Shown here: positions 34,147 to 43,012 of the stretch, piece by piece
How positions within the stretch are numbered: the first letter of the stretch is position 1
Layout of the letters: each line of letters opens with the position of its first letter
DNA from: DAHUYF01 sp963789275
Lineage (GTDB): Bacteria; Pseudomonadota; Alphaproteobacteria; ATCC43930; CGMCC-115725
Direction of reading: 5' to 3'
DNA: 64,000 bases
Assembly (NCBI GenBank): GCA_963789275.1
Contig: CAWBKF010000010.1
Location: forward strand, 124,001-188,000
Position numbers and translations under genes: made by a program
The notes under the pieces: model-generated
Databases searched by the model: none
Seen by the model: the letters and a program-made list of their open reading frames with translations, nothing else
What the model was told of the DNA's origin: nothing

Positions 34147-35074
34147 ATGGACGGCCTCACCCTCCACCAGCTCCAATGCTTCGACGCCGTGGTCACCGAA
34201 GGCAGCTTCCAGGCCGCCGCGGCGAAGCTCAGCCGCACGCATCCCACGGTGTTCACCGCGGTGAAGAACCTCGAGGCGCAGCTGGGCCTCAGCCTCCTCG
34301 ACCGCCGCGGCTATCGCGTGGGGCTGACCGAGGCGGGGCGCTCCTTTCATGCGCGCGCGCGGGTCTTTCTCGGCGAGCTCGGCCGGCTGCGTCACCACGC
34401 GGCGCAGCTCTCGATGGGCGAGGAGAGCGAGCTGCGCATCGTCATCGGCGACCTCTGCCCGCTGGGCGAGACGCTGGGCCTGCTGCGCCGCTTCTTCGAC
34501 GCCTGTCCGGGCACGCGCCTCCATCTCCATTTCGAGGCGATCTCGGGACCCTGGGAGCGGCTCTTCGACGGCGAGGCGGATCTCATCATCCACCACATCG
34601 ACAAGAGCCGACCCGCGCCTCGACTGGATCGATCTCTCGACCGTGCGCATCCTGCCGGTGGTGGCGCCGGGCTTTCTCGATTTCCCCATCACTCCAGGGA
34701 TCACGCCCGAGCAGATGCGCGACTATGTGCAATGCGTCATCCGCGACACCGCCCGGCATTCGCCGCCGCGCGACTATTACCTGATCGACGGCGCGCGCAG
34801 CTGGACGGTGAGCGACCAGCTGATGAAAAAGGAAATCATCCTTCGCGGCATGGGCTGGGGCCACATGCCGGGCTTCCTGGTGGCGCCGGAGCTGCGGGAC
34901 GGCACGCTGCTGTCGATCGCCGGCCGTCACTTCGCCGGCGCCACCGGCGAGCTGGTCGCGGCGCGCCGGCGCGACCGCCCGCACGGGCCCGTGGCGGCCC
35001 GGCTCTGGCGTCACATCGAGGAGCAGGCGCCGGCGCTCAGCGCCGCTGTGCTCGACGGCATCGACGCGGGCTGA
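34147..35074 (+). CDS. LysR-family transcriptional regulator (frameshifted)
   Basis: About 309 residues after joining two frames. The N-terminal winged helix reads TLHQLQCFDAVVTEGSFQAA, then LSRTHPTVFTAVKNLEAQLG. The effector-binding domain begins at ELRIVIGDLCPLGETLGLL. An extra base near 34609 (after IHHIDKS) shifts DPRLDWIDLSTVRILPVV and the remainder into another frame, which ends at DGIDAG. It is divergent from the oxidoreductase gene and probably controls it. The chemoreceptor gene that follows is on the opposite strand. Confidence 0.83.
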
Positions 35075-35123
35075 CGCGGCTGTCACGGCGGCGCGAAGCG
35101 ACCTTCACGGCGCGCGCCGCTTC

Positions 35124-36819
35124 CTAGGCCTCGCGGATTCTCGCCAGGAACTGGTCCACTTCGCCGCGCAGCGTCTCGGCCTGCCTGCCGAGCTCGCCGG
35201 AGGCCGCCAGCACCTGCGCCGCGGCGGCGCCGGTGTTGCCGGCGCCCTGGCTCACCCCGGCGATCGTGGCGGTGACATCCGCCGTGCCCTTGGCCGCCTC
35301 TTGCGTGTTGCGGGCGATCTCGCGCGTCGCCGCCCCTTGCTGCTCGATCCCGGAAGCCATCGCGCTCGATATGACGCTGACCTCTTCGACGGTCTTGCCG
35401 ATCCCGGCGATGGCCCGCACGACGATCTCGGTTGCGCCCTGGATCGAGGCGACCTGACCGCTGATGTCCTCGGTCGCCTTCGCCGTCTGGGTCGCGAGGC
35501 TCTTGACCTCGCCGGCGACGACCGCGAAACCCTTGCCCGCCTCGCCGGCGCGCGCCGCCTCGATCGTCGCGTTGAGCGCCAGCAGGTTGGTCTGCGCCGC
35601 GATGTCGTGGATGAGCTGCACCACTTCGCCGATGCGCTGCCCCGCGGTCGAGAGTTCCTGCACCGCGGTATCGGTCTGGCGCGCCTCTTCGCTCGCCTTG
35701 CGCGCCGTCTCGGCCGCCTGCGCCACCTGGCGGGTCACCTCGCTGATCGATGCGGAGAGCTCGTCCGACGCAACCGCCACGGTGTGGACGTTGGCGGATG
35801 CCTCCTCCGCCGCCGCCGCCACCGTGGCGGCCTGCGCGTTGGTCTCACTCGCCGTCTCGGACAGGGCTTGCGAGGTGGCCTGCATCTCGGTCGCGGCCGA
35901 CGCCAGGGATTTCAGCATCTCGCTCACCCTGCGGTCGAAGCTCGCGACCTGGTCCTCCACCACTTTCTGGCGCTGCTCCTTGCGGCTCTGCTCGGCGCGC
36001 TGATCCGCTTCGATGCGCCGCGCGGTGATGGCGCTTTTCTTGAAGACCTCCAGCGCCCGCGCCAGCGCGCCCACCTCGTCGCGCCGGTCATCACCGGCCA
36101 CCTCGAACGCCAAATCGCCGCCCGCGAGGCGGGTCATCAGCACCGTCATGGCGGTGATCGGGCGTGACACCAGGCCGATGGCGATCCAGGCCAGCAGGGC
36201 GAACGCTGCCAGCAGCCCCACGAACGACCCGCCCGTGAGCATGCCGCGCGTATGGAGCGCCTCGCTGCTCGCGCTTTCCTCCGCGTGCAGCATGTCGCGC
36301 GCGGTTCAGCTCGATCAGCCTCGATACCGCCGCGATGGCCTCCTGGCGCGCCTTGGCGCCATTCGTGACCGAGAGGGCGAAGGCTTCGGCCTGCTGCCCC
36401 GCCAGCGCCAGCTCGAACACCTTGGCGCTGTTCGCCGCGCGCGCGTTCACCGCATCTCTGACGGTGTCGATGAGCGCACGCTGCTCGGCAGAGCGGGTCA
36501 TCGGCTCAAGCTTGGCGAGCGCATCGAGGACCTGTTGCTTGATTTTGTCGTAGGTCGCGATGTTCTTGCGCTTCTCCGCCTCCTCGGGCGCCAGCATCAC
36601 ATTCTTCTCGCTCACCGCCACGCTGTTGAAGAGGCTCTCCGCGCTGAGCGCGAGCTCGAGGCGCTTGGCGTTGTCCTTCACCAGCGCTGTCGCTCTCTCC
36701 GCGAGGCTGGCAACGGAGAGGCTGGCATAGAGAACGATCGCGATCGACACGATGCCGATCAGCGTCGCGGGAATGGCGATCTTCTGCAGCAACGAGAGAT
36801 TTTGCAACGCGCGTACCAT
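35124..36819 (-). CDS. Methyl-accepting chemotaxis protein (frameshifted)
   Basis: About 565-residue transmembrane chemoreceptor. The N-terminal frame gives MVRALQNLSLLQKIAIPATL, a first membrane helix and a helical periplasmic sensor; an extra base near 36302 then shifts the frame at LIELNRARD. The second frame holds the second membrane helix (SFVGLLAAFALLAWIAIGLV), HAMP, and the signalling domain with the hairpin tip VVQLIHDIAAQTNLLALNAT and IEAARAGEAGKGFAVVA. Both pieces fit one protein. The start at 36819 follows GGAGCTTCGA. It pairs functionally with the che operon here or with another cluster. Confidence 0.85.
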
Positions 36820-37009
36820 TCGAAGCTCCGCCGGCGCTTGGCGCCGGCCAGGCCGCTTCACAATGGCATCGCCGACCCGCGCATGCGTCCCGCAAGATAG
36901 ATCACGAGAATGAAGAGTTCATTTATCTGAAATTCTACCCATTTTGACTATTTATTGGGGTAGCCGCGCGCGTTGTTCCCTCGCCCCTCTGCTGGCGCTG
37001 TGGCTGCGG

Positions 37010-37180
37010 TCAGCCGGCCAGCGCCGCGGTGATTTGCGCCGCGATATCCGGCCGGAGCGACGCGACCGCGGTGAGAAACAGACCGACCGCCGCCACGGCG
37101 ACGCAGAGGGTCAAGGTCTCGACCTCGCCCGATGCGACGGCGGCTTGATCGTCGAGAGAAATCGGATCGTAGGCCATCAT
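37010..37180 (-). CDS. Small single-pass membrane protein, 56 residues
   Basis: MMAYDPISLDDQAAVASGEV is an acidic N-terminus, followed by one hydrophobic segment LCVAVAAVGLFLTAVASL and a short tail ending ITAALAG. A GGGAGCC site precedes tandem ATG codons at 37180 and 37177. It lies about 190 bases upstream of the chemoreceptor on the same strand. No family is recognised. The base composition and RBS support a real gene. Confidence 0.5.
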   Translation of the reverse strand: MMAYDPISLDDQAAVASGEVETLTLCVAVAAVGLFLTAVASLRPDIAAQITAALAG

Positions 37181-37295
37181 CGGCTCCCGCGGTTTCAGGA
37201 TGCCGATGGTCCCATGGCAATTGTCACCATTTCCCTTCAAATGCCCGGCACGCCCGGGCAATCGCGTAAAATTCGCGCCAAATCCCGGCGATGTC

Positions 37296-37535
37296 TCAGC
37301 CCTCGACCTCGGTCTCCGGCCGATCATCGCCGCGCGCGACTTCGTCGTGCCAGCGGCCTTGCTTGTCCTCATAGGAGATGCCGGTCGTCTCTCCCGCGAC
37401 GGCCTGCTCCTGCGCGGCGCGCTCGGCCGCCTTGCGCGCGAGGTCGTGCGAGGAAAACGTCTCGGAATAGACCTCGCCCACCCGATAAGCCCAGCCGCCA
37501 TCATGCTCGACGATTTCGTAGATGACTTTGGTCAT
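37296..37535 (-). CDS. DUF2188-like small protein
   Basis: 79 residues: MTKVIYEIVEHDGGWAYRVG followed by EVYSETFSSHDLARKAAERA and GISYEDKQGRWHDEVARGDD. This is the recognisable DUF2188 pattern, a short alpha/beta domain with GGWAYRV and a Phe-rich strand, of unknown function. It lies 16 bases downstream of the corrected glycosyltransferase end on the same strand and could be co-transcribed with it. Confidence 0.75.
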   Translation of the reverse strand: MTKVIYEIVEHDGGWAYRVGEVYSETFSSHDLARKAAERAAQEQAVAGETTGISYEDKQGRWHDEVARGDDRPETEVEG

Positions 37536-37551
37536 GACTGCTCCCGCTGCG

Positions 37552-38365
37552 TTACGTTGATTTCCGCCTCTCCGCCTCCATCCGCGTCACCACCTTGAGA
37601 TAGGTCATCATCGGATAGAGCGCCGAGAACAGCGCCAGCGCCACGCCGTAGGGGCCTTCGCGATAGCCCTTGCGCGCGACATAGGATTTCCAGGCGCGGC
37701 TGAACATGCGGCGGAACGACTGAGCGGAAGACCGGGATCTGTCCCTTGTCGATGGCGTCCGCCGCCGCCGCATCGGTGTAGCTGTTGAGGCGGCGGAACA
37801 TGTCGCTGAGATCGCGGTCGACGAAATGGTCGATGGGATGCGTGAGGCGCCGCCGCTCGCCGGTATAGCGCACCGGCGGATGGACGCGCCCCTGCCCCCA
37901 GATCTTGCCGCCGCGGCGGTAGAGCGCGGCGCGCGCCGCCGCGCCGTTATAGGCGCCCCAGCCGTAGCGCACCAGGCGGCCGCCGACGTGGTTCGCGATC
38001 GGAATGAGGAAATAGGCGTCGCCCGGCGTCGCCGCGATCACCTGGCGCGCCTCCGCGGCGAGCCCCGGCGTCACCCTTTCATCGGCATCGACCTCGATCA
38101 CCCAATCGCCGCGGCAGGCCGCGACGCCGGCGGTCCGCCGCTCGCCCTCGAGCGGCCAGGCGCCCTCGACCACCCGCGCGCCGAACGCCTGCGCGATCTC
38201 GGCCGAGCGGTCGGTGCTGCGGTCGAGCGCCACCACGACCTCATCGGCAAAGCGCAGCGTCTCGAGGCAGGCGGCCAGCTGCCGCTCCTCATTGCGCACC
38301 ACCACCAGCGCCGAGAGCGTCGGCCGGGCGGCGGTAAGGGCCTTGGCGTCGTCGAGGGTTGCCAT
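37552..38365 (-). CDS. Family 2 glycosyltransferase (frameshifted)
   Basis: About 270 residues. The GT2 nucleotide-binding start LSALVVVRNEERQLAACLET is followed by the two Asp motifs ALDRSTDRSAEIA and WVIEVDADERVTPGL. It resembles the WaaE/KdtX-type lipopolysaccharide core transferases. Near 37727 one base shifts the C-terminal part, which otherwise reads QSFRRMFSRAWKSYVARKGY and ends MEAERRKST at 37552; without correction a longer unrelated tail is produced. The start MATLDDAKALTAARP at 38365 is chosen over the longer frame. The acceptor is unknown. Confidence 0.82.
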
Positions 38366-38447
38366 GCCGGTGAGATTACCCCCTCGCTCCCCGGAAGCAA
38401 GAAAGCGCGCGCAAAGCACCGTGCCCCCACCAACCGACCACCAACCG

Positions 38448-38582
38448 CCGCCGTCCCCGCGAAAGCGGGGACCCAGGGACGCGCTTCACCCATTGCGTTT
38501 GAGGCCCCTGGGTGCCCGCTTTCGCGGGCAAGGCGATCGTTGATAGGTGCCTTCTCCGTGCCCTCCGTGTCTCCGTGGTGCA
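38448..38582. repeat. Palindromic repeat families B and C, copy near 38.5 kb
   Basis: A family B inverted repeat (CCCCGCGAAAGCGGGGACCC on the left arm, GGGTGCCCGCTTTCGCGGGC on the right) followed by the family C sequence CTTCTCCGTGCCCTCCGTGT and CTCCGTGGTG. The B-C order is the same as at 42.6 and 47.8 kb. It lies between the glycosyltransferase and the ferredoxin oxidoreductase starts and contains no gene. Confidence 0.8.
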
Positions 38583-38670
38583 CCCCCTGCACCCCCCGCC
38601 GCCCGCCATTGTCACACCCGCGAATTCTCCCTAAGCTTCCGGAAGGGAAGAAAAACCCGGGGAGACCGGC

Positions 38671-41600
38671 ATGCAGCTCGCCGCGGTCACGCTCGACGAC
38701 AAATACACCCTCCATTCCGGCCGCATCTACCTCTCCGGCGTCCAGGCGCTGGTGCGCCTCCCGATGCTGCAGCGCCAGCGCGACCTCGCCGCGGGCCTCA
38801 ACACCGGCGGATTCATCTCCGGATATCGCGGCTCGCCGCTCGGCACCTACGACCACGCGCTGTGGCAGGCGCGGCCGTTCCTGAAGCAGAACAACATCCA
38901 CTTCCAGCCCGGCCTCAACGAGGACCTCGCCGCCACCGCGGTCTGGGGCAGCCAGCAGGTCAACCTCTTCCCCAGCGCCGCGGTCGACGGCGTCTTCGGC
39001 ATCTGGTACGGCAAGGGCCCCGGCGTCGACCGCTCGGTCGACCCGCTGAAGCACGCCAACTCCGCCGGCACCTCCCGCCATGGCGGCGTCATCGCCATTG
39101 CCGGCGACGATCACGGCTGCCAATCCTCGACCTTGGCGCATCAGAGCGAGCACATCTTCCAGGCGGCGATGCTGCCGATCCTGAACCCGGCGACGGTGCA
39201 GGAATATCTCGATTTCGGGCTCTTGGGCTTTGCCCTCTCGCGCTTTTCCGGCTGCTGGGTCGGCTTCAAGGCGATCGCCGAGACGGTGGAGAGCAGCGCC
39301 TCGGTCCATGTCGATCCCGCGCGGCTCCAGATCGTGCTGCCGCAGGATTTCGCGATGCCGCCCGGCGGCCTCGGCATCCGCTGGCCCGACCCGCCGCTCG
39401 AGGCCGAGCAGCGCCTCCACGGACCCAAGATGGCGGCGGTCGCCGCCTTCGCCCGCGCCAACCGCCTCGACTGGCTGGCGATCGATCCGCCCGCGGCTCG
39501 TTTCGGCATCATCACCACCGGCAAGGCCTATCTCGACGTCCGCCAGGCGCTGGCCGATCTCGGCATCGACGACAAGGCCGCGGCGGCGCTCGGCATCCGC
39601 CTCTACAAGGTCGGCCTCACCTGGCCGCTCGAAGCCGCGGGCGCGCGGCGCTTTGCCGAAGGGCTCAGCGACGTGCTGGTGGTCGAGGAGAAGCGCGGCT
39701 TCATCGAGGATCAGCTCGTCCGCCTCCTCTACAACCTCGAGGCCTCGCGCCGCCCGACGGTGGTCGGCAAGGCCGATGAGAGCGGCGCGCCGCTGCTGCA
39801 GAGCCCCGGCGAGCTCACCCCCACCATGGTGGCGCGCGCCATCGTGCTGCGCCTGAAGCGGCTCGGCGAGGAGAGCCCGCATCTGACGCAGCGCCTGGCG
39901 CGGCTCGAATCCTTCGACAAGCTGGCGGAGACGCCGCAGACCACGACCCAGCGCACGCCCTTCTTCTGCTCCGGCTGCCCGCACAACACCTCGACCCGCG
40001 TGCCCGAGGGCAGCCGCGCCCAGGCCGGCATCGGCTGCCACGCGATGGCGATGTACGTGCCGGCGCGCAACACCGCGACCATCACCCATATGGGCGGCGA
40101 AGGCGCCAACTGGATCGGCCAGGCGCCCTTCACCACCGAGGGCCATGTCTTCCAGAATCTCGGCGACGGGACATATTCGCATAGCGGCCTGCTCGCGATC
40201 CGCGCCGCCGCCGTCTCCGGCGTCAACATCACGTATAAGGTTCTCTTCAACGACGCCGTCGCCATGACCGGCGGCCAGCCGGTCGAAGGCCATCTCACGG
40301 TGCCGCAGGTGACGCAGCAGGTGACCGCCGAAGGCGCCCGCCGCGTCGTCGTGGTGACCGACGAGCCCGACAAATATCCCATCGATGCCGGCTTCCCCCC
40401 GGTGTCGAGATCCGCCACCGCGACGCGCTCGACCAGGTGCAGCGCGAGCTGCGGGACGTGCCCGGCCTCACCGTGCTGGTCTATGACCAGACCTGCGCTG
40501 CGGAAAAGCGCCGCCGCAGGAAGCGCGGCCAGTTCCCCGACCCGCCCAAGCGCGTCTTCATCAACGAGCTCGTCTGCGAAGGCTGCGGCGACTGCTCGGA
40601 GAAATCGAACTGCGTCTCGGTGAAGCCGGTCGAGACCGAGTTCGGCAGGAAGCGCGCCATCGACCAGTCGAACTGCAACAAGGATTACTCCTGCGTCAAG
40701 GGCTTCTGCCCGAGCTTCGTCACCGTGCATGGCGGCCAGCTCCGCAAGCTGCCGAAGCCGACGGCGGCGGTCGCCGAGGATCCCTTCGCCGGATTGCCGC
40801 TGCCGCAGCAGCGCCCGATGGGCGACGCCTACGGCATCCTCATCACCGGCATCGGCGGCACCGGCGTCATCACCGTGGGCGCGCTGCTCGGCATGGCGGC
40901 GCATTTGGAAGGGCGGGGCTGCACCGTGCTCGACTTCACCGGACTCTCGCAGAAGAACGGCGCGGTGATGAGCCATGTGCGGCTGGCGCCCAAGCCCGAA
41001 GACCTCCACGCCGTACGCATCGCCGCCGGCGGCGCCGACCTGCTGCTCGGCTGCGACATGGTGGTGGCGGCGAGCCCGGCGGCGCTGTCGCGCGTCGAGA
41101 GCGGCGTGACCCGCGCCGTTATCAACTCCTACCTCGCGCCCACCGCCGCCTTCGTCATCAACCCCGACATCGATTTCGAAACGCTCGCCATGCAGCGCGC
41201 GCTGAAGCACGCGGCGGGCGACGGCGGCGCCGAATTCCTCGACGGCACCGGCATCGCCACCGCGCTGATGGGCGACAGCATCGCCACCAACCTCTTCATG
41301 CTGGGCTACGCCTTCCAGAAAGGGCTGGTGCCGCTGAGCCTCGAGGCGATCGAGCGCGCGATCGAGCTGAACGGCGTCGCCATCGCGGTCAACAAGCGCA
41401 CCTTCGCCTGGGGCCGGCTCGCCGCGCACGACCGCGCCAAGGTCGAGGCGCTGGTGCGCCCGGCGCTTGACCAGGAGGCGCCCGCCGCGCCCGGCCTTGC
41501 CGAGCTGATCGAGCGCCGCGCCCGCTTCCTTGAGGGCTACCAGAACGCCGCCTATGCCAGGCGCTATCGCGAAGCCGTCGCCGCGGTCGAGGCGGCGGAG

Positions 41601-42153
41601 AAATCGAGCGCGCGCGGCCACACCGGTCTCGCCGAGGCGGTGGCGAAGAACCTCTTCAAGCTGATGGCCTACAAGGACGAGTACGAGGTGGCGCGGCTTT
41701 ACACCGACGGCACTTTCCTGCGTAGGCTCCACCGCCAGTTCGAAGGCGACTTCACCCTCGAATTCCACCTGGCGCCGCCGCTTTTCGCCAAGCGCGACCC
41801 CGTCACCGGCGAATTGCAAAAGCGCGGCTACGGCCCCTGGATGCTGAGCGCCTTCCGCGTGCTCGCGGGCCTGAAGCGCCTGCGCGGCACCCGGCTCGAC
41901 ATCTTCGGCCGCACCGCAGAGCGCCGCATGGAGCGCCAGCTCATCGCCGATTACGCCGCAGGTGATCACCGAGCTCGGCGCCGCGCTCACCCCCGACAAC
42001 CACGCGCTCGCCGTCGAGATCGCCCGCCTCCCCGAGCAGATCCGCGGCTACGGCCACATCAAGGACCGCAACCTCGCCAAGGTGAAGGCGCGCGAGGCTA
42101 GTTTGCTCGCGGCGTTCAGAGCGCCGGGTGAGCGGGCAAGCGCCGCCGAGTAA
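38671..42153 (+). CDS. Indolepyruvate ferredoxin oxidoreductase, fused subunits (two frameshifts)
   Basis: About 1160-residue fused alpha/beta 2-oxoacid:ferredoxin oxidoreductase that decarboxylates aryl-pyruvates or branched 2-oxoacids using thiamine pyrophosphate and Fe-S clusters. The N-terminal half has LNTGGFISGYRGSPLGTYDH and AIAGDDHGCQSSTLAHQSEH; Cys motifs FFCSGCPHNT and a ferredoxin-like segment CEGCGDCSEKSNC follow; the C-terminal gamma-type domain begins ILITGIGGTGVITVGALLG. A missing C in the run near 40402 and a shift near 41957 put the protein in three frames; the last piece ends GERASAAE at 42153. The summed length fits the family exactly. It is preceded by GGGGAGACC and transcribed alone. 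Confidence 0.9.
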
Positions 42154-42169
42154 GGGCTGACACGCGTGG

Positions 42170-42674
42170 TGAAATCATCCCCGCCGCCCCCGCGAAAGCG
42201 GGGGCCCAAGAACAACCGCACGTCGGTCGCTCTGGTTCCCCGCTTTCGCGCTAAGGCATGCACACATTTCTGCCCCTCCCCCCTTGAGGGGGAGGTCGGC
42301 AGCGCCCGCGCGAGCGCGAAGCGCTCGTCGCGCGCGCTGACGGGAGGGGACAACCCGTTCGGTCGCTCCGCGACCGAACCCGCCGGGGCCGACCGCAAAG
42401 CGGTCGGCCGGGTTGTCCCGCAAGCTCCGCACCATGGGATTCTCGCGCCGCGGGACTCTATCGTCGATGCACGTCGCTTGCACCCCCCACCTGCCCGAGG
42501 CCGTTGGCCTCGGGCACCCTCCCCCTCAAGGGGGGAGGGGCTGAGCAGCAGCGGTTGCGAGTAGTGTGCATGCCTTAGCGCTTTCGCGGGGAAAGCGAGA
42601 AACGATGATTTCGATCGCGTCGCGTCCCGGGCGCGCCGTTCTTTCCTTCTCCGTGACCTCCGTGTCTCCGTGGT
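42170..42674. repeat. Repeat B-C unit interrupted by a miniature element
   Basis: The left part (42170-42250) and right part (42579-42674) together match the continuous unit at 47705-47874. The right 96 bases are identical to 47779-47874. The join is broken by the element at 42251-42578. The unit contains the family B hairpins and the family C sequence ending CTCCGTGTCTCCGTGGT. Confidence 0.85.
42251..42578. mobile_element. Miniature inverted-repeat element, copy 1 (328 bp)
   Basis: Bounded by perfect 15-bp terminal inverted repeats, CTAAGGCATGCACAC and GTGTGCATGCCTTAG, and flanked by an exact 10-bp duplication CGCTTTCGCG at 42241-42250 and 42579-42588. The interior has no convincing gene. 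It has nested hairpins: CCTCCCCCCTTGAGGGGGAG near 42276, GGTCGCTCCGCGACC near 42361, GCCGACCGCAAAGCGGTCGG near 42389 and GCCCGAGGCCGTTGGCCTCG near 42493, ending with CCCTCCCCCTCAAGGGGGGA. With no transposase, it would need to be moved in trans. The 47.7-kb repeat provides the empty site. Confidence 0.85.
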
Positions 42675-42769
42675 AATCCTTCTCACGGAGCGGCAGGAGC
42701 AAACGCACCAACCCTCTCTGGATTGACAACCCCGCCCGCCGCTCCCCACCTCTCCGCTGGAGGTGACCG

Positions 42770-42909
42770 ATGCCAGCACTAACCCGCCATCCCTGAAAGC
42801 GACCCGCGCCGCGCTTCTCGCCTCGACCGCGATCATCGCCTTGCTCACCGCCTGCACGGCCACGCCGCCGGACAACTCGCCGCGCAGCGGCTATGGCGTC
42901 CAATGGTAA
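42770..42909 (+). CDS. Small lipoprotein, about 46 residues (frameshift suspected)
   Basis: A GGAGG site six bases upstream supports the ATG at 42770, but that frame ends after eight codons. Adding one C to the run near 42787 joins MPALTRHP to LKATRAALLASTAIIALLTA with the lipobox Cys, and a short tail ending GYGVQW with TAA at 42907. The alternative is an uncorrected GTG start at 42763, which has poor ribosome-binding spacing. Family unknown. It converges on the second PQQ gene. Confidence 0.45.
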
Positions 42910-43008
42910 GCCGCGAACGCGGAGCGTTCGCCGCGAATGCGCAGCATTCGTCGGCAGCGCAGCAATCGCGGAAGCCCGCACGGTGCGGGCAATTCTCCGT
43001 CGGCCCCC
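42910..43008. repeat. Palindromic repeat family A, copy 2
   Basis: GCCGCGAACGCGGAGCGTTC, then GCGAATGCGCAGCATTCGTC, then CAGCGCAGCAATCGCGGAAG, CCCGCACGGTGCGGGCAATT and CTCCGTC. It begins at the stop of the small lipoprotein gene and ends four bases from the stop of the second PQQ gene. Confidence 0.8.
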
Positions 43009-43012
43009 TCAC

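Noticed and set aside
38098..40293. A 731-codon open frame on the minus strand opposite the ferredoxin oxidoreductase
   Set aside because: Composition is Arg/Gly/Ala-rich with no domain; the plus-strand gene explains the region.
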